From: CAIUMH01 sp037142475
GTDB lineage: Bacteria; Actinomycetota; Acidimicrobiia; Acidimicrobiales; RAAP-2
DNA: 11,328 nt
Assembly: GCA_037142475.1 (NCBI GenBank)
Contig: JBAXAR010000063.1
Coordinates: forward strand, 1 to 11,328
Reading direction: 5' to 3'
Part shown: positions 6,110-11,328 of the stretch, in pieces
How positions within the stretch are numbered: the stretch's first letter is position 1
Layout: the number at the start of each line of letters is the position of its first letter
The notes under the pieces: model-generated
The model's input: the letters and a program-made list of their open reading frames with translations, nothing else
The model's database searches: none
Told to the model about the DNA's origin: nothing
Position numbers and translations under genes: made by a program

Positions 6110-6950
6110 CGAAGAGGTCGTTCTCGACAACATCAATCGGCCCAACTCGACTTCGCGCGAGGAAATAGTGGTCGAAGGGGTGCGTCGCATGTCGAACCTC
6201 GGCGGGCAGCCCGAACCAGAACGGTGACAACGGATCAATCTGCGTCTCGTGCGCCAGCAGTGCCTCATCTCGTATGTGGGCGTACCCTCCGACATCAATG
6301 GTCGTGGTGAAGGCGTCCTCCACCGCTGCTCGGGTCAGGAATCGCTCGTCATAGGGCGATTCAAGCCCTAATTCCTCGTAGGCGGCGTGGAGCTTGCGTA
6401 GTCGAATGGCGGGCCACACCGTGTAATACAACTTCGCCACGGCATGCGGAGGCCCCAACGCATCGAAGGCATCTGGATCGGCCGCAGCGTCGAACGCTGC
6501 TGCTGCGATCTCGTGTGCCCTGATGTGATCCGGGTGGGGATACTCCGTCTGTTCTTCTGGATACGCAATCAGAACCTGTGGTCGGTGGTGCCGAATGACC
6601 GCCACCAGCCGGCCAACCGCCTCATTGAGGGGGGCATTGGCGAATGCCTCGGACCGGGCATTCGCTTCTGACTCGGGCATGCCTGAATCCCGATATCCCA
6701 GGTGAACGACCTCGTCGTAGCCAATCGCCTCGGCGGCTCTGGCTAACTCTCGCCGGCGGCGGTCCCCAAGGTCCTCGCCGTCGTCGAGCACGAGTGCAGG
6801 GTTGAGGATCTCGCCCTCCTCGCCCCCGGTACAGCACACGAGCACGCCCCGCACTCCTTCGGCCTTGTAGCGAGCCACCGTCGAGGGCCCCTTGGATGCT
6901 TCATCATCAGGGTGCGCGTGGACCGTCATCAAGCAACGTGGTTCAGCCAT
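6099..6950 (-). CDS. mca: Mycothiol S-conjugate amidase (Mca)
   Basis: The 283-residue zinc amidase cleaves mycothiol S-conjugates of toxins and drugs. This releases a mercapturic acid for export and returns GlcN-inositol for mycothiol resynthesis. The LmbE/MshB fold signature is HAHPDDEASKG at residues 11-21, with His13 and Asp16 as zinc ligands and Asp15 as likely catalytic base. The third ligand lies in HPDH (139-142, likely His142). The segments TGGEEGEI (41-48) and VVHLGYRDSGMP (81-92), together with the C-terminal DLFAGL, are more like Mca than the deacetylase MshB, and the length is typical of Mca. The start read from 6950 places the conserved motif at the family's usual distance; the ribosome-binding site is weak. 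The gene is divergent from pspA. Its presence implies the host makes mycothiol. Confidence 0.92.
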   Translation of the reverse strand: MAEPRCLMTVHAHPDDEASKGPSTVARYKAEGVRGVLVCCTGGEEGEILNPALVLDDGEDLGDRRRRELARAAEAIGYDEVVHLGYRDSGMPESEANARSEAFANAPLNEAVGRLVAVIRHHRPQVLIAYPEEQTEYPHPDHIRAHEIAAAAFDAAADPDAFDALGPPHAVAKLYYTVWPAIRLRKLHAAYEELGLESPYDERFLTRAAVEDAFTTTIDVGGYAHIRDEALLAHETQIDPLSPFWFGLPAEVRHATHPFDHYFLARSRVGPIDVVENDLFAGL

Positions 6951-7040
6951 GCGGACAACTTATGGCTGCGATCGTGCCCCTCGATCCCCATAAGGCCTCT
7001 AGGGTTAATGAGCAAGGGATCATCTCGATTGGAGAACAAC
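6951..7040. promoter_or_regulatory. Divergent intergenic region between mca and pspA
   Basis: This 90-bp region drives mca leftward and the psp operon rightward. On the plus strand TAGGGT at 7000-7005 resembles an actinobacterial -10 element, without a clear -35 at 17 bp. GGAG at 7031-7034 is the ribosome-binding site for the GTG start of pspA. On the complement, TTGCTC and TATGGG with a 17-base spacing are a weak candidate for mca. All promoter calls here are tentative. Confidence 0.35.
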
Positions 7041-7787
7041 GTGGCTGGTGTGTTTCAAAGGATGACATCGATCTTCCAGGCGAAGGCGAACAAGGCACTC
7101 GACAAGGTCGAAGATCCACGCGAAACCCTGGATCTGTCGTACGAGAAGCAACTCGATAGCCTCACCAAGGTCAAGCGTGCCGTCGCCGATGTGGCCACCT
7201 CGAGGAAGCGGATCGAGCTCCAGGCCACTGAACTTCAGAAGCAAGCCGACAAGCTCCAAGGCCAGGCAAAAGCTGCCCTCGAGCAGGGCAATGAGGACCT
7301 TGCTCGCGAGGCGCTGACGAGGCGGGCGGCCCTCGGAGAACAGCTCAAGGATCTTGAGGCCCAACACGCTCAGGTCCAAGAACAAGAGACCAAGCTGATC
7401 GAGACGTCGCAGACCCTCCAGTCCAGAGTTGAGCAGTTCCGTACTCAGAAGGAAACCATTAAGGCCAGTTACACCGCTGCTGAGGCCGAGACCAAGGTCA
7501 GTGAGGCCGTCTCGGGAATCTCCGATTCGATGGGTGATGCCGGCCAGGCAATGACTCGAGCTCAGGACAAGATCGCCCAGATGCAGGCTCGAGCGGGAGC
7601 CATGGACGAGCTTCTTGCGTCCGGGGCCCTTACCGATTTGTCCCGGCCGGTTGACGATATCCAGGCACAGCTTGACAAGGTTGCAAGCGTCTCAACGGTC
7701 GATCAGGAACTCGCTGCCTTGAAGTCTCAGGTCTCAGGTCCACCCGCCGAACTGGAGGCCTCCGAGGATCAGGAGGGCAAGGCCTGA
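7041..7787 (+). CDS. pspA: PspA/IM30 family membrane-stress protein
   Basis: This is a 248-residue, almost fully helical protein of the PspA/Vipp1 (IM30) family. Such proteins coat damaged cytoplasmic membrane as ESCRT-III-like oligomers. The N-terminus (VFQRMTSIFQAKANKALDK, residues 4-22) is the amphipathic membrane-binding helix, followed by the family EDP (residues 24-26). Long coiled-coil helices rich in Gln, Lys, Glu and Ala run from about residue 30 to 180, and a looser acidic tail ends the protein. The start is GTG 7041: GGAG lies 6 bases upstream and the family alignment begins exactly there. In-frame ATGs at 7008 and 6912 would add residues unlike PspA, and the latter would run into mca. 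The stop overlaps the htpX ATG as TGATG, so the genes are coupled. Confidence 0.9.
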   Translation: MAGVFQRMTSIFQAKANKALDKVEDPRETLDLSYEKQLDSLTKVKRAVADVATSRKRIELQATELQKQADKLQGQAKAALEQGNEDLAREALTRRAALGEQLKDLEAQHAQVQEQETKLIETSQTLQSRVEQFRTQKETIKASYTAAEAETKVSEAVSGISDSMGDAGQAMTRAQDKIAQMQARAGAMDELLASGALTDLSRPVDDIQAQLDKVASVSTVDQELAALKSQVSGPPAELEASEDQEGKA

Positions 7788-8710
7788 TGGCCTACGCCAA
7801 GAACATCGAGTCCGACCACGGCCTCAACGCTCGGATGTTCGTCACTGGCCTCCTCTTGGTGGCCTTGTGGGGAGTCCTCGGTGCTGTCATGTTTGCTGTG
7901 GGGCTCTCACTGAGCTTCATCGTCATCATAGAACTGGCCATGATCTTTGGTCAGTACTGGTTCTCAGACCGACTTGCTCTGTTCGGCATGGGTGGTCACA
8001 TCGTGACTCCAGAAGAGGAGCCGAAGCTCCACGCCATGGTCGACCGACTCTGCGCTCTCGCTGACATGCCCAAGCCCAGGGTGGCGATCGCCGACGTCGA
8101 CATGCCGAATGCGTTCGCCACGGGGCGGAGCCCGAAGGCCGCAGTGGTGTGTGCCACCAGAGGCATCATGAACCGCCTCGATGACGCCGAGCTCGAAGCG
8201 GTCCTCGCTCACGAGCTCTCCCATGTCGCTCACCGGGACGTCGCCGTCATGACCATTGCGGCATCAGTCGGGATGCTCGCAGGTGTGCTCACGAGGGTGG
8301 CGATGTGGAGCACCATCTTCTCGGGCGGCGACAATGAGAACAACCAGGGTGGCGTCGCCGTCGAATTGATCATCATGCTGGTGTCAATCGTCGTCTACGC
8401 CATCAGCTTCATGTTGACCATGGCACTCTCTCGCTACCGAGAGCTCGCTGCTGACCGCTCCGGAGCGATCCTCATCGGACGACCGTCGGTTTTGGCCTCG
8501 GCCCTCGTCAAGATCACCGGTGACATAGGACGGATCCCTCAACGGGATCTTCGTCGCTCCGAGGCCTACAACGCCTTCTTCTTCACGCCCGCCATCAGTG
8601 GGAAAGAGGGGGGCGGTTCGCTCGCCGGGCTCTTTTCAACGCACCCGAGCCTCGAGAAGCGTCTCGAGCAACTCGACCAACTTGAGCGGCAGCTCGGCCA
8701 GGCATCCTGA
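7787..8710 (+). CDS. htpX: HtpX-type membrane zinc metalloprotease (M48)
   Basis: The 307-residue membrane protease of peptidase family M48 degrades misfolded membrane proteins. Two hydrophobic segments lie at about 17-40 and 41-58. The zinc motif HELSH is at 142-146 (Glu143 catalytic), and two more hydrophobic segments lie at about 155-175 and 190-213. The third zinc ligand is Glu219 in RYRELAADR. FSTHPSLEKRLEQL at 283-296 is the C-terminal family signature. Length and layout match bacterial HtpX. The gene starts at ATG 7787, overlapping the pspA stop by one base, and is followed after 8 bp by pspAB. The context suggests proteolytic quality control working beside PspA in envelope stress, which is inference from the conserved neighbourhood. 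Confidence 0.94.
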   Translation: MAYAKNIESDHGLNARMFVTGLLLVALWGVLGAVMFAVGLSLSFIVIIELAMIFGQYWFSDRLALFGMGGHIVTPEEEPKLHAMVDRLCALADMPKPRVAIADVDMPNAFATGRSPKAAVVCATRGIMNRLDDAELEAVLAHELSHVAHRDVAVMTIAASVGMLAGVLTRVAMWSTIFSGGDNENNQGGVAVELIIMLVSIVVYAISFMLTMALSRYRELAADRSGAILIGRPSVLASALVKITGDIGRIPQRDLRRSEAYNAFFFTPAISGKEGGGSLAGLFSTHPSLEKRLEQLDQLERQLGQAS

Positions 8711-8718
8711 GTCACCCC

Positions 8719-9306
8719 ATGGGTCTGCTCGACACGATTCTGGGCCGGACCAAGGCCGTCCCTCCGAAGCTTGATTCCCTCTTTGCCCTGCCTTCGGCTG
8801 CGGTGACCCTCCAGATACAAGCGGGTCTCGTGAGCACCGGGACCGCTGGAGTCTGCTGGAAGCCTCCGGCAGGACAGGCACCATCCGACGTGCAGGCCGA
8901 GCTCACGAAGTTGCTCGACCTCGACGATCAGGACCCCACTACCCCTACCCTCCGATCTGTCGAAGACGATCTTGGGTTCCGTTGGCTGATCATCGCGGGC
9001 GATGGATTCGATGACCTCGTCACCCAGGCGCATCAGATCAACACCCTCCTGGTCGAAGCAGGCTGGGGGGCCCAGCTTCTCTGCACCGTCTTTGGGCTCG
9101 CACCAGCCCCCGGGGCCGACGCCTCGGCACAGGCGGCCTATTTGGTGTATCTCTTCAAGCGAGGGACCTTCTACCCCTTCTGCCCAACGAGCCATGATCG
9201 CCGAGACAACGAGAATGAACTGCGCCTCAAGGCGACAATCGGGGCTGACCTGCCCTTCGAGTCGGACCTGAGCCGCTGGATGGCGCTCTGGGGCCTCCCT
9301 CTCTGA
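8719..9306 (+). CDS. pspAB: PspA-associated protein PspAB
   Basis: The 195-residue soluble protein is recognisable as the actinobacterial PspA-associated PspAB family. It opens with a conserved MGLLDTILGRTK start (residues 1-12), followed by LDSLFALPSAAVTLQ at 18-32. RWLIIAG lies at 88-94. The hallmark YLVYLFKRGTFYPFCP is at 141-156, followed by RRDNENEL (161-168), and the protein ends DLSRWMALWGLPL. It has no membrane helix and no known catalytic motif. The biochemical role is not established; the gene usually lies with pspA and htpX, which is the case here, 8 bp after htpX. The ribosome-binding site is weak, so expression probably depends on read-through translation from htpX. I see no gene for the other companion, PspAA, in the cluster. 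Confidence 0.88.
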   Translation: MGLLDTILGRTKAVPPKLDSLFALPSAAVTLQIQAGLVSTGTAGVCWKPPAGQAPSDVQAELTKLLDLDDQDPTTPTLRSVEDDLGFRWLIIAGDGFDDLVTQAHQINTLLVEAGWGAQLLCTVFGLAPAPGADASAQAAYLVYLFKRGTFYPFCPTSHDRRDNENELRLKATIGADLPFESDLSRWMALWGLPL

Positions 9307-9558
9307 TTATCCCGCCTCGAACGACAACCTCTGTGACTCGATTCGACACCCTTGACATGCTCTGGACTTGCTCATCGCGACCTTCGAATAGATCCGGTGA
9401 TCGTCGATGTTTCGCAGTCCTTCTCGAATCATGAGGGATCTCCATAATCAGCAGGTGGGTGGTACATTCCGCTCGAAAGCCCGCGGCAAAGGTGGTCTGG
9501 ACATTTCTCTTGCGACATCACCACCATTGATCTCGCAGAACATGGCTGCGGAGAACTC
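9307..9558. other. Intergenic region between pspAB and the acyltransferase gene
   Basis: This 252-bp gap has no gene that I can support. A TTGACA at 9352-9357 matches a -35 consensus but has no good -10 at normal spacing. CATAAT (9443-9448) and TACATT (9463-9468) resemble -10 boxes without good -35 partners. GGTGGT (9491-9496) and ACCACC (9520-9525) can pair around a 23-base loop. No clear terminator follows pspAB. Confidence 0.4.
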
Positions 9559-11328
9559 ATGACCTCTGAGGATCGCCCCTTGGACTCATCCGGAAGCCCA
9601 AATATGACGGCGCCACCACCCGATGATCGGCTTGCCGGTCTCGATGGGCTCAGAGCATTTGCGGTTGCTGGGGTGGTGTTCTATCACCTCGGCATCCCCG
9701 GAATCCAGGGTGGATTCCTCGGCGTCGACCTTTTCTTCGTCCTCTCGGGCTTCCTCATCACGACGCTCCTGATCAAGGAGCGTTCGTCAACGTCAACGAT
9801 CTCTCTCGGATCGTTCTGGGTGAGGCGAGCTCGTCGCCTGCTTCCGGCGTTGTTCGCCCTCATGGTGGTGATCACGGTCTACGTCGTGATCGCGGGCCGA
9901 GCCGGCAACCAGACCGTCGGAGCGCTCGACCTTGCCCAACTCCGTAGCGATGGAGTCGCCACCCTCCTCTACGTCGCGAACTGGCATCTCATCGCCACCG
10001 CCCAGAGCTATTTCACGCAGTTCTCAACCCCATCACCGTTGCTCCATACGTGGAGCCTGGCGATCGAGGAGCAGTTCTACCTGCTCTGGCCCCTCGCATT
10101 GATCGGTCTCCTGCGAGCGCGGCGGGGCTCATGGAGGAAGATCGGGGCAGCCGTTGCTCTCGTGGGAGCCACAGTCTCCGCAGTGGAAATGGCAATTCTC
10201 TTCCACCCATTGACTGATCCAAGCCGGGTCTATTACGGGACCGACACCCGAGCATTCGACCTCTTAATCGGTGCAGCGGGTGCATTTCTCACCACTCGAT
10301 GGACTCCCAGCGTCACCGCCCTCAGGCGGTTGAAAATTGCAGGGCCCGCTGCGTTCGCGCTCCTGCTGGTCTTCTGGGTAATCGGGGGGAACCACCTCGA
10401 CCTCCCTCGGAACTTCATGTATCGAGGGGGGTTCGTCGCCTGCGCGATCCTCGCCATCATCGCCATCATCGCAGCGGTGTTCGCCCCCCATGGCCTCTTC
10501 GCCCGTGCGCTGTCACTCCGCTGGCTCGTCGTGGTGGGCGCTGCGAGTTACGGGATCTACCTCTGGCACTGGCCGATCATCGTCTTTATGAACCCGGCAA
10601 CGACCGGGCTCCATGGGGCCTCTCTGGCGCTGGTGCGCCTCGGCCTTCTTGGTTTCTTCGCCACCGCCAGCTACTTCCTGATCGAAATGCCGGTGCGTCG
10701 CGGCACCCTGTCGCGGCGGGTCAAGCTCATTGGCTATCCGCTCTCGCTTGTCATGGTGGTCGGCCTCCTCGTTGTTGCCAGTGAGCCGACCATCGTTGCC
10801 CCGCAGAATGGAAATGATGCGGGCCACTTGGATCTTTCGGCAGTCAAGGGAATAGGCGGGCTGGCAGGACAACGGCCAATCAATCTTGGCGGGCTCGACC
10901 CTTCCCCCATCCACAGGATTCGTGTCGGACTCTTCGGCGACTCGATGATCTACGTCGCCGCCCCTGGTCTCGCCGCCGGTCTTCAAGCGACCGGGGTTGC
11001 CTCAGTCACGAACTTGAGCTTTCCCGGGTGGGGGACCTCAACGGATCCCGGATGGCGAGCAACTCTCGCCGCTTCCATCCGCTCATCAGGCAGTCAGTTG
11101 CTTATCGGAACTTGGGCCTGGGACAACGCCGAAGCTCTCCGCTCACCGGCAGCGTACGAAAAACGATTACACGCTCTGGTCACCACAGCCAGAGATACCG
11201 GTGTGAGGGGCGTGATCTTCCTTCAATACCCTCGCCGTGTACTGCCGGACGGCACACCCGAGGCAACAAGGCGCTCGTTGGCAGCTGGAGAGCGGGCGTG
11301 GCAGCACGCCGTCATCCGGACGGTGAGG
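9559..11328 (+). CDS. Acyltransferase-3 membrane protein with C-terminal SGNH domain (3' end outside window)
   Basis: The frame is open from ATG 9559 to the window end (590 codons). GGAGAA directly upstream supports this start; a second ATG at 9604 is possible. Residues from about 25 to 410 form the acyltransferase-3 domain with about ten hydrophobic segments. LAGLDGLRAFAV leads into the R-x10-H pair (Arg32, His43), VRRARRLLPAL follows, then HTWSLAIEEQFYLLWP (163-178) and ASYGIYLWHWPI. After a short linker an extracytoplasmic SGNH-type domain begins, with GDSM at 460-463 (Ser462 nucleophile). A block III-like region TWAWDNAE (518-525) differs from the usual GxND. The D-x-x-H block would lie past the window. 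Such OafA/OatA-like fusions O-acetylate peptidoglycan or surface polysaccharides by moving acetyl groups across the membrane. The substrate here is unknown. Confidence 0.9.
   Translation, partial: MTSEDRPLDSSGSPNMTAPPPDDRLAGLDGLRAFAVAGVVFYHLGIPGIQGGFLGVDLFFVLSGFLITTLLIKERSSTSTISLGSFWVRRARRLLPALFALMVVITVYVVIAGRAGNQTVGALDLAQLRSDGVATLLYVANWHLIATAQSYFTQFSTPSPLLHTWSLAIEEQFYLLWPLALIGLLRARRGSWRKIGAAVALVGATVSAVEMAILFHPLTDPSRVYYGTDTRAFDLLIGAAGAFLTTRWTPSVTALRRLKIAGPAAFALLLVFWVIGGNHLDLPRNFMYRGGFVACAILAIIAIIAAVFAPHGLFARALSLRWLVVVGAASYGIYLWHWPIIVFMNPATTGLHGASLALVRLGLLGFFATASYFLIEMPVRRGTLSRRVKLIGYPLSLVMVVGLLVVASEPTIVAPQNGNDAGHLDLSAVKGIGGLAGQRPINLGGLDPSPIHRIRVGLFGDSMIYVAAPGLAAGLQATGVASVTNLSFPGWGTSTDPGWRATLAASIRSSGSQLLIGTWAWDNAEALRSPAAYEKRLHALVTTARDTGVRGVIFLQYPRRVLPDGTPEATRRSLAAGERAWQHAVIRTVR

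Noticed and set aside
6912..7040. Upstream starts for pspA at 6912 or 7008
   Set aside because: The PspA family begins at the GTG-encoded residue at 7041, which has GGAG at correct spacing. The extension overlaps mca or its leader.
9542..9562. Six-codon frame (MAAENS) ending as ATGA on the acyltransferase start
   Set aside because: It is too short to support, and the acyltransferase has its own good ribosome-binding site, so coupling is unnecessary.
10451..10472. Tandem repeat of TCGCCATCA
   Set aside because: It lies inside a membrane helix of the acyltransferase and encodes alternating Ala and Ile, so it is explained by coding.

Overview
The window is GC-rich and compactly coded, with intergenic gaps of 4-250 bp and frequent 1-4 bp stop/start overlaps. 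The gene content points to an actinobacterium. It carries a mycothiol S-conjugate amidase (Mca), an F420-type luciferase-like oxidoreductase, and the actinobacterial membrane-stress set pspA-htpX-pspAB. A class such as Acidimicrobiia would fit, but that placement is inference. I see no tRNA, rRNA, CRISPR array, insertion sequence or prophage.

Left part (1-1842): the C-terminal part of a PAP2-type phosphatase enters from the left edge. It is followed by a DsbA/nitroreductase-type thioredoxin-fold protein with a single-cysteine CPFA site. Four base pairs beyond that, in convergent orientation, lies a luciferase-like monooxygenase.

Purine block (1929-4562): purK, purE, a ChbG/YdjC-like deacetylase and a 42-residue single-span membrane protein are joined by ATGA, TGATG and GTGA overlaps. 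They look like one translationally coupled operon. PurK and PurE convert AIR to CAIR in de novo purine synthesis. The deacetylase homologue and the mini membrane protein are unexpected passengers; the deacetylase homologue appears to lack one metal-ligand histidine. A short leader with hairpins then leads into proS, an archaeal/eukaryotic-like (type 3) prolyl-tRNA synthetase whose C-terminal zinc cysteines are missing.

Stress block (6099-9306): mca reads leftward, convergent with proS over a strong hairpin. Divergent from mca is the operon pspA-htpX-pspAB, encoding an IM30/PspA membrane-binding coiled coil, a membrane M48 protease and the PspA-associated protein PspAB. Together this is a thiol-detoxification gene next to an envelope-stress module.

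Right part (9307-11328): a 252-bp gap with no convincing gene is followed by a large acyltransferase-3 membrane protein with a C-terminal SGNH domain. It is probably an O-acetyltransferase of cell-wall or surface polysaccharide, and it is cut off by the window end.

Most of the window is ordinary housekeeping content. The items best worth a second look are the substituted deacetylase homologue inside the purine operon, the hidden 42-residue membrane protein behind it, the single-cysteine DsbA-like protein, and the mca/psp divergent arrangement. I do not see convincing evidence for a wholly new multi-gene system.
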